A DNA stretch of 26,296 nt, from assembly GCA_027575765.1 (NCBI GenBank), contig JANBPT010000685.1, positions 1 to 26,296 on the forward strand, read 5' to 3'. The notes beneath the pieces were generated by a model. That model did no database searches. It saw nothing but the letters and a program-made list of their open reading frames with translations, and was not told where the DNA came from. The number at the start of each line of letters is the position of its first letter. Positions within the stretch are counted from its first letter, which is position 1. A program made the position numbers and the translations under genes. Below, one piece after another: positions 9,791 to 19,078 of this stretch. This DNA is from Tieghemiomyces parasiticus (lineage: Eukaryota > Kickxellomycota > Dimargaritomycetes > Dimargaritales > Dimargaritaceae).

Positions 9791-11266
9791 GAGTTTTTAA
9801 TCTCTAAGTAGGATGTAAGACGGCCTTGCTATACACACATGAGAGTCGCAGCTACTATGCGACATTAAATAAATTGACTCCTCCTCCCCCTCATGTTATC
9901 CTACTCTTTCACGACAAGAGTCCTTGGCCTAGATATCGCATAATGATGGGGGGGGGTGATCGCTGCATGCCATCATTAACATGAACTAACAAAGGGCTCA
10001 CCACACTGCCAAGGTCAGTATATCGTTACCCTCGGGCGATCTTTGTCGAGTTGAACCATTCTTATCCCAATCTCCTCTAATTGAAGTGAATAGAGAATCG
10101 TAACGAATTCTACCTAGCGACTCAGCCACACTACCCTACCGACAAATCACTGCCAGCTGCCCGACCTACTCAACAACGGAGCAAATGGTGGTAACGAGTC
10201 AGTAGGGGCGTGAAGTTTAATCGTTTTGAGGAACACCGGGAGGAGGGAGCCATGGGGTGCCACTGGCGAAGGTAACAATAAGAGACAAATAAGGAGGGCA
10301 GAGGTCGCGGGATTTTAATGGGTAGTCGGTAAGGGGCTGGTGAATGGCTATCAGGATGTACGGAGACAGGAAATGATTGAGGAGGAAGGGTACGGTGCCT
10401 TATGGCGGCTTCACTGTCCTACGTGGTTGTATACCTACCATTTGTGGACGCTCAGGGGTCAAGACCAGCGGGTGCCATGGCGGGTGGGGAACAGCCCGAC
10501 ATTCCTTCGTCCCCCCTTTCCCCTCTAATATACAGGGGCGTCGCCTGTTGGTACCGGGCACATGTTTCGGGTGCGGGGCAGGAGGGCAGCCTACCATCAG
10601 CCGTGAGGGGTTGCAAAAAGAACACATCCCCGGTTCACGGCCATGTTGTCGATGTCGAGCGGTGCTTCAGCTTCTCCTGTGACCGACCAAACGAAAGTGA
10701 TCTGAAGGAGGTTAGTTTGGCAACGTTAGGAGGGGAGGGGGCCACTGATCGATACTGTGTAGGCCCAGGCAGGCACCTGCTGGTCACTCGCCCCGTTAGG
10801 CAAACAGGCCATAAATCACAGAGGGGTACGCTTCGTCAAACCCACTTTTTGGAAAACTCCACTACACGCGTTACCCATATCCACAAGCCATACTGAGACT
10901 CCCAGCCATTGCTTGCAGGGTCGTGGTGGGCGGCAGCTCAGGTTGCTTAGCGTGTGGCAATCTGACCATTGAAGCCACGTGACACAGAGGCTCCTCAAAC
11001 CCCGCCACAGGCCGCAGGCCTAGCTGGACATGGGAGGTGTAAGGTACGTGCCATGGGCCACGGACAGTTACTGGGGAATCCCAAGATCACGACGGCATCC
11101 AGCACAATTTCGCTGCTTACAGGGCCCTCACTACCTTGCTCATTCCGACCGCCACTGGGGGCTTCCACCTACCGAATCCTGGCATCACCACCCTCTACTC
11201 CGCATTTATCCTTCCCCACTGCTCCACTTTATCTAATACCGCGGACTCGTCCCGAAGAATCCCGTC
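9791..11266. other. intergenic stretch before the TMEM186-like gene
   Basis: No supported gene. A 164-codon frame from ATG 10402 to 10896 starts with a somewhat hydrophobic segment but then loses protein character and shows no motif. A G9 run lies at 9948-9956. The last 200 bases before 11267 are C- and T-rich, as expected for a fungal 5' leader, but no clear TATA box is visible. Confidence 0.5.
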
Positions 11267-12416
11267 ATGATCGCTTTCAGCCGTCCCGTCCCCCAGGTCT
11301 TCCAGAGCGTCCTTCGGCACCACCGCCCGCTCGCCCCAGCGGTCGTGGGCCGTACCTTAGTCCACCAGCGGTCCCTATCCTCATTGCGTCCCTCGGGTAG
11401 GCTTCTAAACCACCTGCTAACTCACCGGGCCGGCCTCACGTCGTTCGGTCAGCAATACCATCACCGCCACCTACCCACGCGGTTCGCCGGTCCATTCGCC
11501 GTGACAGGGGCCCCCGTGCGGCACGTCGCTTCAACGTCGGAGAAGGCGGCACTCAAGCGGCGGAACGAGCGGGTCTCGGAGGTCAAGGGCCTAGATGACC
11601 CGCAGCTCACTTTGATTTATACCGCGCCTGCGGCCGAAACGATGGACGTGCAGAAGCGGAACGGGTCGATTTTTTTCTTCGTCGCCTTGTTGGCCATCCC
11701 ATATATCGTCTACGCATACTGGGAGCGCGCGTATCTGGTCATTCCCGGTAAGCCTCTCACTCTCTTCTCCGTCCGGCCTTTGGGCCGGAACCTAGTTGAC
11801 TTTTAATGATTCTTGTTAGAGGTCATGCCTGGCTTGCCCGGTGTACCTCTCGATTTACACGGTGGCCATATAATCATGAGTAGTATCATCTCTGACGAAT
11901 AGGTAGGCTTCTAACGCCACGCCCCCTCTCCGCTTCCACCCCACCCCCCTCTCTGCCCTCATAATCGATATCTGCGCTCATCTCCTCCCTCACATTCTAG
12001 CCTTCTACGCGGCCATCATGCCCCTCTCCCGCCAGCACTGGCTGTGCAAGCGGCTGGTGACACGCATGTGGCTAGTGAACGACAAGAGTGGCCGTCTACC
12101 GCGCGGCGTCCGTGAGACATTTACGGCGCATACCGTCAACCAGCGCGCTCCACTTTTTCCCGAGCAGTTGGTTCGGATTGAAATCTATTCTTTCTGGGGC
12201 AAGAACCATCAGTACGTTGTCCCCATTGGTCAGCTGAAGCTCGACGGACTCAAGGGCCGTCGTGATCGTTGGGCGTTTCGCGACCCGGTGGATGTGAACG
12301 GGAAACGGTTGCCAAAGTTTTTACTTCTTGATTATGAAATTGACCAGAAATCATTCGCCCAGCTGCGAATTTTGAAACACCAGATTGCCAGCCATGACGA
12401 AATCATATCCGGATGA
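11267..12416 (+). CDS. TMEM70/TMEM186-like mitochondrial membrane protein
   Basis: Three exons are proposed: 11267-11747, 11820-11879 (or 11882) and 12001-12416, giving about 318 residues. The N terminus is rich in Arg, His, Ser and Leu with almost no acidic residues, as in a mitochondrial presequence. A stretch near residue 115 (LTLIYTAPAAETMD) leads into a hydrophobic segment at about 134-151, the first membrane helix. Exon 3 carries VRIEIYSFWGKNHQYVVP, which matches the FWGK-type signature after the second helix in the TMEM186 branch of the TMEM70/186/223 family (PF06979). Human TMEM186 acts in complex I assembly; the role here is inferred. Exons 1 and 3 are solid. The small middle exon is the weak point: its frame joins correctly (phase 1 at both borders), but it and the start of exon 3 give only a weak second helix. 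Confidence 0.7.
11748..11819 (+). other. intron 1 of the TMEM186-like gene
   Basis: 72 nt from GTAAGC to TTGTTAG. The exon before it ends in phase 1 after ATT CCC G, and the joined codon becomes GAG. Confidence 0.65.
11880..12000 (+). other. intron 2 of the TMEM186-like gene, tandem donors
   Basis: 121 nt if the donor is GTAGTA at 11880, or 118 nt if it is GTATCA at 11883. Both leave phase 1 and join to CC at the acceptor (ACATTCTAG) to make an ACC codon, so the two products differ by one serine. A pyrimidine-rich tract precedes the acceptor. Confidence 0.5.
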
Positions 12417-12740
12417 GAGAGGGGTGGGTGGACCCCCCCCCGGAATAGACTTGGTGGTGACGGGTGTGATAGGGTAACCCAGCTGTTGGCCATGTCTCCT
12501 CGGGTCATTGATGATATCAAGTGGGCACATTTGTTTACTAATAAATCTGGTTGATTGCCCTCAGAGCGAGTTGCAGTGAAATACTCACCCCTTCGTCAAA
12601 GCCAACCAAAAATGGTCGAGGTGTTTTAGGGACACAGCTGTTCTCATGGCGGAACGGAGTGACTTAACCTATAGTCCCTTATTAATGATGACGCCGGCCC
12701 CCAACCCTTGACTGGTATTTTTCTATAAAAAAACAATTTA
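12417..12740. other. intergenic region upstream of the rRNA methyltransferase
   Basis: About 320 bases with no gene. It contains a C9 run at 12433-12441 and a TATA-like CTATAAAAAAAC stretch at about 12722-12733, immediately before the first in-frame ATG of the next gene. Confidence 0.6.
12722..12733 (+). promoter_or_regulatory. TATA-like element before the methyltransferase gene
   Basis: CTATAAAAAAAC ends only 7 bases before ATG 12741. If it works as a TATA box, transcription would begin at or after that ATG and translation would start at ATG 12852. Confidence 0.35.
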
Positions 12741-14201
12741 ATGAGCACTGCCATTCCGTTGTCCCAGTCCTATCCTCACATTCCGCTCCATTGTCCGTAC
12801 TCGATCAGCATCGCGACCAGAAAACCACCGCCTCATTCCCGACCAAGGTTCATGGCCGACCAACAATCCACCGGGCACCGAGAAGCGGAATCCCCGTCCC
12901 GGGCAACAGCTGCCACTTTTCCCATCAACCCAAAGGGCAAAGCGGATGCGACTGACACCCTGACCGAGGCCATTAGCGAGCTCAACATCTCCACGGCTGA
13001 TACGGCGACCAAAACCGTACCAACGACGGCGGGCGACGGCCCCACCGTCAAACCCTGGAAGGGTAAGCGAGCGCTGGGTCGGCACCCGGAACAAAGTATC
13101 CTGACCGTGATCCGCCTGGCCTGCCACGACCTAATTGATGACCCAGACTTCGCGGCGAAATTACGGGCCATCAAGGAACGATTCCTCGTCCGCGACTACG
13201 TTGGCGTGTTTAGCAACCCTCTGAACCTACCTATCTACGCCGCACAGTACATCCCGGGGCGCTCGTTATGCTACTTTGAACTCTTCCGTACCGAGAAGGC
13301 CCTCCGCCGTATTCTTAACGGCCGGCCCCGGGTTTTCTGTATGGGTGCCGGCGCTGGGAGCGAACTGATGGCCCTGATGGCCGCTTCATTATACACCCCG
13401 GCGGATGCCGACGGGAACCTGATCCAGGGGAAACCACCGGTCGAGACGACGAAGGACAACCGGCCACCGCATTATAATCAAAAGTATGGTGCTAGGTTGG
13501 GCAGTGTGGACCCTCGGCCCGTTGTGTGCCATATCCAAGATTTCGCCGACTGGCAGCCGGTATTAAACCGCCTGGAAACCACCATCCGTGACGTGTGGCA
13601 TGTACCCCGCTCGTGGTTCCAGATTCACTTCACCCAGAGCGATCTTCTGGATCCTGATACGGACCGTTTAGCCGCGTCGCTGGCCGAGGCCGATTTAGTC
13701 ACCTCCCTCTTCGTCATGAACGAGCTCTTTTGCGAGCAGGCCAAGGCCATGACACTTGTTAACCTGATCATCAAACACTTGCGACCGGGCAAGCACTTTT
13801 TGGTAAGTTTTATATTTGACTTTTTATATGGCTATATTGATTTACAGGTCCCCAGGGCCTACCTTGAGGGTATCTAGCTGCTGATTTCCTAAGGCTAATG
13901 TAGTTACGTACGATCCTAACCCTTTTGTCACCCTCCTCCGCTCTCTTCCTCTCTCTCTCTCCCCTTCCCACTGACTCACCTTCCAATCTTCTGATAGTTA
14001 ATCGATTCCGCCGGATCCTTCTCCGAGATTAAGGTTGGCAATAACACCTACATGCTCTATACGGTCTTTGACTCCTTAAAACGTTTCTTCAAACCGATCC
14101 TTACTGACAATGCCCGTTGGTACCGCTACCCGGAAAATGTTTCATATCCGCTGAAACTGGACAATATGCAGTACTACTTGCGGCTCTACGAGAGGCTGTA
14201 G
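12741..14201 (+). CDS. Bmt6-type 25S rRNA (uridine-N3)-methyltransferase
   Basis: Exon 1 is 12741-13802 and exon 2 13998-14201, joined in phase 0, giving up to 421 residues. The family (PF11312; yeast Bmt6) makes m3U at position 2843 of 25S rRNA using S-adenosylmethionine, in the nucleolus. Features seen: an N-terminal conserved block with ERFLVRDYVGVF and YAAQYIPGRSLCYFELF (about 147-182); a glycine-rich SAM-binding motif VFCMGAGAGSE (about 198-208); an acidic strand end in CHIQDFADW; a later FTQSDLLDPD block; and FVMNELFCEQ (about 324-333). Exon 2 supplies LIDSAGSFSEI and the C-terminal WYRYP...YPLKLDNMQYYLRLY block typical of the family, so the gene is complete. The first 110 residues are variable and low in conservation. 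ATG 12852 (residue 38) is a likely alternative start because of the TATA-like site just upstream of ATG 12741. The next gene downstream is also a 60S factor. Confidence 0.92.
13803..13997 (+). other. intron of the Bmt6-type gene
   Basis: 195 nt with GTAAGT donor, a CT dinucleotide-rich tract around 13940-13960, CTGAC at 13971-13975 and the acceptor TTCTGATAG. It contains in-frame stops (TAG at 13875), and its removal restores the conserved C-terminal block. Confidence 0.9.
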
Positions 14202-14640
14202 GCAGGATAAGGCATGAAGTATAGCCGTATTTGCTCCTTAAAGCCAGTGCAATTACGGGTGAGAGGGGAGGGCGGGAAAGGCTAAATAATAAATCACGTG
14301 TCTATGTTGGCGCTGAGCACTCGGTGAAAGAAAAATAATGGTCGGCAGTGATTCTGAAAAGAGAACCGAATAGCACCTGGCCCGGTGGCGACCGTCATTT
14401 TTTTTATCCACGGTCCAGTTGTCCGCAAAGTCGGCTTTAGTCCTCCTCCCTATACACGCATCACAGGCAATCCCCCTACGTCCCGGTGCTCCTCACAACT
14501 CTAACTCCACCTTATTCCTATACCCTCAGTAGCCTTTAATCACCACTTGAGCCCCCCCTCTATCTTTCTCCTCGTCTCATACCGTTTAGCTTGAAGGAAA
14601 ACAACCAGCGCAGCCGGCCACATTCGCGCATTCACGAACC
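14202..14640. other. intergenic region upstream of the Bud20-type gene
   Basis: About 440 bases without a gene. A T8 run lies near 14398-14405. The last 200 bases are C- and T-rich, typical of a fungal promoter and leader. No canonical TATA box was seen. Confidence 0.6.
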
Positions 14641-15084
14641 ATGGTCACCACCAACAAGAAGAAGGGCAAGAATTCGGCCAACCGTGACCTGAATCGCAAG
14701 TACCGTACGCGGAGGCGTACCAAGGACCTTGACCAGATCCACGAAGACTTGGACCCGGCCAAGGCGGAGCGCCTTCTGACGGAGCACCTCGAGAATGCCG
14801 ATGACCTTCCCGGTGGCGGTGTTTACTATTGCTTCGAATGTGCCCGGCATTTCGTCGACGAGCGGTGCCTAACCATTCACCAAAAGACTCGCGCCCACCG
14901 GCTACGACTCAAGCGGCTGAAAGAGGAGGTGTACACCCAGAAAGAGGCGGAGGCGGCTGTCGGGTTGTACACCGATAACGGTCCTCGGCGTAGTAAGGCG
15001 GCTGCCACAACGACAATGGCGGGAACTACTACTACTACTGCTGGCGGTATGGCCATCGACGCCACCCCATCCCTACCTATGTAG
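14641..15084 (+). CDS. Bud20/ZNF593-type zinc-finger pre-60S factor
   Basis: A single-exon gene for 147 residues. The family shuttles with pre-60S ribosomal particles and helps their export from the nucleus and cytoplasmic maturation. The N terminus is strongly basic (KKKGKN, KYRTRRRTKD), followed by a conserved acidic linker and the LPGGGVYYC entry to one C2H2 finger: C64, C67, H80 and H86, spaced C-x2-C-x12-H-x5-H. The basic HRLRLKRLKE helix and the YTQKEAEAAVG block that follow are hallmarks of the family. The C-terminal tail is low-complexity Thr/Ala; five ACT codons in a row (15025-15039) form a small trinucleotide repeat. The length is close to the yeast protein. ATG 14641 sits in good context, with an A three bases before it, and nothing conserved lies upstream. 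Confidence 0.92.
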   Translation: MVTTNKKKGKNSANRDLNRKYRTRRRTKDLDQIHEDLDPAKAERLLTEHLENADDLPGGGVYYCFECARHFVDERCLTIHQKTRAHRLRLKRLKEEVYTQKEAEAAVGLYTDNGPRRSKAAATTTMAGTTTTTAGGMAIDATPSLPM

Positions 15085-15950
15085 AGTAGAGGGCCATGGT
15101 TTGTTTTTGTTAGCATTACTTAGCCCATGTTATGGCGTCGCGCGTTACTCCAACTTTCCCCCTTCACTCACATACGCTTTTCCCCCAATCCACTTCATTT
15201 CTTCTAGGCTGTCATAAAATTTATCACTTAACCGTTAGCTGCTATGAGAAATGCTTGGCCGAAAGCAGTAGTTTACCCCGCCACGTCCTGTCATAAACCC
15301 TTCCACGATAGTGCCTTGCGATTATTCTCGACCTGGTCAGGGCGGACCGCAGCACCCTCGACGTTCTGGAGGTTCTAAAGAGAAGTATGCATATCGCATC
15401 TACTTTTTGAGAGGGGGAGGATCCCTTCGGTTAGATCGTTATAATAGTTCTTTACCGAATTCCAGCATTGGCTGACCTCCACCTGAGACGCACGGCCAGG
15501 GCCGGTATGGCTGTCTTCGTTCCCTTCATGAAGTCGTTTATAAAGAGCATCTTGGCCATCAACGTCACAGACTTTAGTCGAGTGTATGGGGCCGACAAGA
15601 CGGTCAAGGCTGGAAACTTCCGGCCGAAATTTCTATTATTCCTGGCGAAGGGGGAGGGGAGATACATCTTTGTCAAGACGCGGGATTCTGTGCCATAGCC
15701 ACGGGTGTGACATGCAGCGGAGTTTGAAGGCCTGGGGAAGTAATGCCATAAGGACTGTTACGTACTGTAGACTGGTGTTTAATTGCAGGGCGTTAGAAGC
15801 GTGAGAAGCAATGACGATCGGGTGACCTGAAGGATAGCGGGCTAAGCCTAGGGCCAGAGAGCCGAAGGGGGCGAAATTCCGCGGCCTTCGGACCTCAGAA
15901 GCCGTTGCTTGGCATTGCCCAGGACCGGCCGCGGTTCCGCACGGAGTGTG
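15085..15950. other. intergenic region, no supported gene
   Basis: About 870 bases. A 63-codon frame starting at an ATG at 15507 (to 15698) overlaps an open frame on the other strand; neither has a recognisable motif, so I do not call either. The rest shows nothing gene-like. Confidence 0.5.
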
Positions 15951-15954
15951 GGTG

Positions 15955-15962
15955 TTATAAAT
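15955..15962 (+). promoter_or_regulatory. TATA box of the Tubby-C-like gene
   Basis: TTATAAAT lies about 180 bases upstream of the ATG of the spliced gene at 16138. It fits a start site near 15985-15990 and a leader of about 150 bases. Confidence 0.5.
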
Positions 15963-16137
15963 GAGGCGCCAAGCCGCGATCCGGCCGTTCAAGCAAGCAC
16001 CAAAAAAACAACCACCTCGACTGTGTACACCCCGCACCCACACCACGATCTTGACTGCCCACTTCCCAATCTACTAAGCCTTCTACCCACAGACCTGGTA
16101 CAGCTATCGCCCTGCCCGCCGGCTAACCTACTTCGTC

Positions 16138-16992
16138 ATGAGGAGCGGTAAGTGCCATCTGATACGACTGACTGGCCTTCACCAGGAAAGGCAGTCTGCC
16201 AAGCCTGCGCCCCGTTACCAACTCGCGTCACGCCTGCTACCCCTCTCTTCCTCCCCACATGTTGCGTATTCGCCGCCAGACTACCCCCGCGTTTACAGCG
16301 TCCGCGCGGACCAGAAGATAGGGCGCAACAAGACCGTCCTGGACGAGACAGGTCAGGAAGTGTACCATAAGCGTTCGACGGGGGCCCTGGGTGCCTACAA
16401 GCAGTTGTACCGCGCAGACACTGGGGACCTGCTCTGGGAGCTCACTGCCCTGGGCTTCCTGGGCAGCCACCGTCATTATGTCCGGGCGGCCGCAGCCCGT
16501 TCCCCACGCGGCAGCCAGGGCGACCAGGTGAGCCTGAACCTCGACGAAGACGCGACCATTTATGGCGACGAAAAGGCCGAACTTCCCACCGGTGACACCC
16601 AGTCAGCCGCGGAGTCCGACCAGAGTGTACAGGTCGTCAACCAGTGCGGGTTCCACCTGGGCCGCTACACCTTCGGCTACGGCGGGGTACGGTACCAGTG
16701 GCGCAACGTCCGATACCCCGCGGTGCACCTCAAGTGTTATCAGTTGCCGGAGACCGACGGGGAGAAGCAAGCGGCCGACCCCGCAGTAGCTGACCATGAT
16801 GCCCCCGGTGTCCTGGTGGCCGACTACGAAACCTGTGCCTTCACCGGTGGCCCGCAGCCGCTCAAGGTGTACCTACCGACCAAGGGCCCGTCTGACGACC
16901 TCGTTGCCCTGCTGGTACTGACCGCCGTCGACCTCGGCGAGCTCACCGTCACCAAGCGCCTAAACACCGTCCATGGTCATATCGGACTCTAG
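16138..16992 (+). CDS. Tubby-C-like / LURP-one-type domain protein
   Basis: Exon 1 is only 10 nt (16138-16147, Met-Arg-Ser plus one base) and exon 2 is 16280-16992, giving about 240 residues. Read without the intron, the frame stays open but yields a non-conserved basic stretch, so splicing is inferred from the strong GTAAGT donor, the GCCGCCAG acceptor and the fit of VYSVRADQKIGRNKTVLDE as a domain start. Visible features: repeated beta-strand-like segments with aromatic residues (QLYRADTGDLLWELTALG), a glycine/aromatic block (GRYTFGYGGVRYQWRNV), then LKCYQLPE and VLVADYET. This order (early strands, a YxW-type strand, LKCY, then a late VADY strand) is like the fungal Tubby C-terminal-like/LURP-one/scramblase-fold proteins. 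Function and substrate are unknown. An acidic linker at about 120-150 is probably disordered. The first exon may be longer upstream. Confidence 0.6.
   Translation: MRSGKCHLIRLTGLHQERQSAKPAPRYQLASRLLPLSSSPHVAYSPPDYPRVYSVRADQKIGRNKTVLDETGQEVYHKRSTGALGAYKQLYRADTGDLLWELTALGFLGSHRHYVRAAAARSPRGSQGDQVSLNLDEDATIYGDEKAELPTGDTQSAAESDQSVQVVNQCGFHLGRYTFGYGGVRYQWRNVRYPAVHLKCYQLPETDGEKQAADPAVADHDAPGVLVADYETCAFTGGPQPLKVYLPTKGPSDDLVALLVLTAVDLGELTVTKRLNTVHGHIGL
16148..16279 (+). other. intron of the Tubby-C-like gene
   Basis: 132 nt, a multiple of three, from GTAAGTGCC to GCCGCCAG, with no in-frame stop. Exon 1 ends in phase 1 and the joined codon is GAC. A pyrimidine-rich stretch precedes the acceptor. Because the intron is stop-free, its retention would give a longer protein. 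Confidence 0.65.
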
Positions 16993-18643
16993 TAGCCCCG
17001 ATAGACGTGTTGGCCCCTGGTCGGTTGAGCCCACTCGTCTTCGCAGTTGGCCTATGGTACGGTTGTCTGTCTGCCTGGCATATTGGAGGACAGAGGGGTA
17101 TTCGCACAAACCTAACTACTCCATACCGCTTACCGACCCGACTGAAATTGGGTTTAGAGATCGATTCGTAAGTGAGAGTCCAAGGAGCAGGCAATGCTGG
17201 CCCCAGTTTGTGCACTCAAAGCGACCCTACCATGTCAACGAAGGGCTAAATAAACTCGCTGCTGTTCACTTATGCTAGAGAGCTGGAGTAGGAATGGTCA
17301 ATTTGCCCCTCCCCCCCTCCTTCCATGTGTCAATGGCCCATGTATGAGCCGTGGCGTACCTCCAACTTAGAGTCGGCTTTCTTGAGGAGTTGGCATTGGA
17401 TTGTGTAGCTCTAAGGTTGAACTACCGCTGTAGTTCGCAGCCACATTGTTCTCTAGTCACCATCAATAATCACCCGCATCCCTACTTAATCTTACGCTAT
17501 GGACAGTGTACCTATAGACCCCTGCCGGCAAGTAGCTCCATCGTGGCAATGTCATGGTGGACTAGCCCGTGGATACAATGGCCTACCAAACTGCGCCCGC
17601 ATGGCTTTCTGGCGAGCATAGTCGAAGGGGTAGCACAGTTTCGCCAGTATACCGTCTCCTTCGCGAAACCTGAGTTACCTTGGGCGCAGACCAGCAATCG
17701 CACAGGCAAGTAAATAATCGAACCGGCAGGGTATCCTCTAGACATACCCATAGGTCTGTAACTCCTCTGTTTGGTGGCCTTGAGGAGATGGGCAGACCAC
17801 TCCTCCTTCAATTCCTGGACCAAGGGTTCACCTACCTCCCCTCTAAGGTTTAACCCGGAGGGAAGGGTGGCCTCCGTCTGGCTGGTTTACCCTACAGGTA
17901 CTTGTTGATACGTGCCGCATGTGCGTTAGGCCGTGCCATGACTGCGATGTCGTGGCCTGCATCGATACGTCTTGTGGTGCTATGGGAAACCCGGGAAAAC
18001 ATGGCGGTTATCCGAAGAGGCGCAGCAGCCTCCCTCCGTACAGTTGGGCATGGTATATTATGATGTCGCCAGCTGAACGCTGGCCTCCATTTTAAACTGT
18101 TTGTCAAGGGTGATTCACCACCTCCGGCCGTGGTTGCCAAGGTCAAGTGAAGCCAGCCGGCCCGTGTCTCGTGAGCTACATGCTCAGTCGGAGAGGGGGA
18201 GGGAGTGAGAGAGGTAAATTAGGGGAGTAGTACGCCGGCTTGATGGAATATCGCGGTCGGGTTCGTCGATCTAGCACCGGTTAGGGGTCCCGTGCTGCTA
18301 CCGTGCCGTGGCTAAGCCAGCATTGGGTGGCAGTGGTAGGGTCCAGTGTGGCCGGCTAGGCCATTCCTAGTTAGGACGGTTAGATTTATGTACAAGCATT
18401 TCCTTATTCCCACTGTCCTTGGTGCACTTTGAAGCATAGAATACTCGACTTCCCAGCATGGTTGGCAACAAAGGGGCACAGTGAATGTAACGCTCAGAGA
18501 GATGAGGAGAGCCTCCGGATACCAGTTTATGGATCGTGTTGGCATTGCGAATCTTTGCAATAGTAACAGCGACGCTACACGATGGAACAGCTACCGTACG
18601 GACCGGGACACCATGACTGATCATTACCGATATCCTCGACTCG
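16993..18643. other. gene-poor stretch
   Basis: About 1.65 kb. An AATAAA lies at 17249-17254, some 260 bases after the previous gene. Open frames of 80-120 codons on both strands overlap one another and have no motif or start context worth calling. One 85-codon frame starting at an ATG on the minus strand (18624-18367) sits just left of the next promoter but gives no recognisable product. Confidence 0.5.
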
Positions 18644-18651
18644 TATAAATA
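18644..18651 (+). promoter_or_regulatory. TATA box of the first small secreted protein gene
   Basis: TATAAATA lies about 130 bases upstream of ATG 18773. The leader between them is C-rich and includes a CACC-type repeat at about 18721-18737. Confidence 0.65.
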
Positions 18652-18772
18652 CGACGGCTGACGCCCAGCTTCCTCACCCGTACGAACCCATCCACCTCAC
18701 CCATTGCCGCACTTCTGCACTCACCCACCCACCCACCTTCCAGCCATCTGTCCATCACCCCCACCTCCCACA

Positions 18773-19078
18773 ATGTGCTCCACCCGCCTTACCGCTACCC
18801 TTCTCGCCCTGATTGCCACTGTCGTCGTCATGGTCAGCGCCTCCACGCTGCCTGCCGCCCAGCCAGGCGCGCCCCCGGTCACCCTGGACCGCCGCACCCT
18901 TCCCCAGAAGGCCGTCACCCTGGCTGGTGAGGTGGCCAAGGCCGTTGTGGCCGGTGCCGCGTTCAACGTCATCAAGGAAAAGTGTTCCGAGATTGCCGGG
19001 TACAAGGAGCAGGCCGTCAAAGAGCAGGCCGCCGAGGTGGTCAAGGCCATCCAGGACTGCGAGAGCAAGAAGAAATAG
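18773..19078 (+). CDS. small secreted protein with possible dibasic processing site
   Basis: A 101-residue protein of no recognised family. Residues 1-23 form a clear signal peptide: a short N region (MCSTR), a hydrophobic core (LLALIATVVVMV) and a VSA-S cleavage site. A pro-like segment rich in Pro and Ala follows, ending in an Arg-Arg pair at 40-41 that could be cut by a Kex2-type protease. The remaining 60 residues are mostly Ala, Val, Lys and Glu in a spacing that suggests amphipathic helices, with two cysteines (C71 and C96) that could form one disulphide, and a C-terminal KKK. A secreted peptide or effector-like role is inference only. ATG 18773 is chosen because the signal peptide begins there and a TATA box lies about 130 bases upstream; no intron is needed. 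Codons are GC-ending, like those of the conserved genes. Confidence 0.75.
   Translation: MCSTRLTATLLALIATVVVMVSASTLPAAQPGAPPVTLDRRTLPQKAVTLAGEVAKAVVAGAAFNVIKEKCSEIAGYKEQAVKEQAAEVVKAIQDCESKKK

Noticed and set aside
10402..10896. 164-codon frame starting at an ATG, with a hydrophobic N terminus
   Set aside because: The start is weakly signal-peptide-like, but the rest has no coding bias or motif and no TATA box is near.
10969..11400. 143-codon frame overlapping the start of the TMEM186-like gene
   Set aside because: It starts at TTG and its right part is a shadow of the real exon in another frame.
17351..17823. Overlapping open frames of 100-120 codons on both strands
   Set aside because: The + frame starts at GTG, neither strand has a motif, and the codon use is unlike the neighbouring genes.
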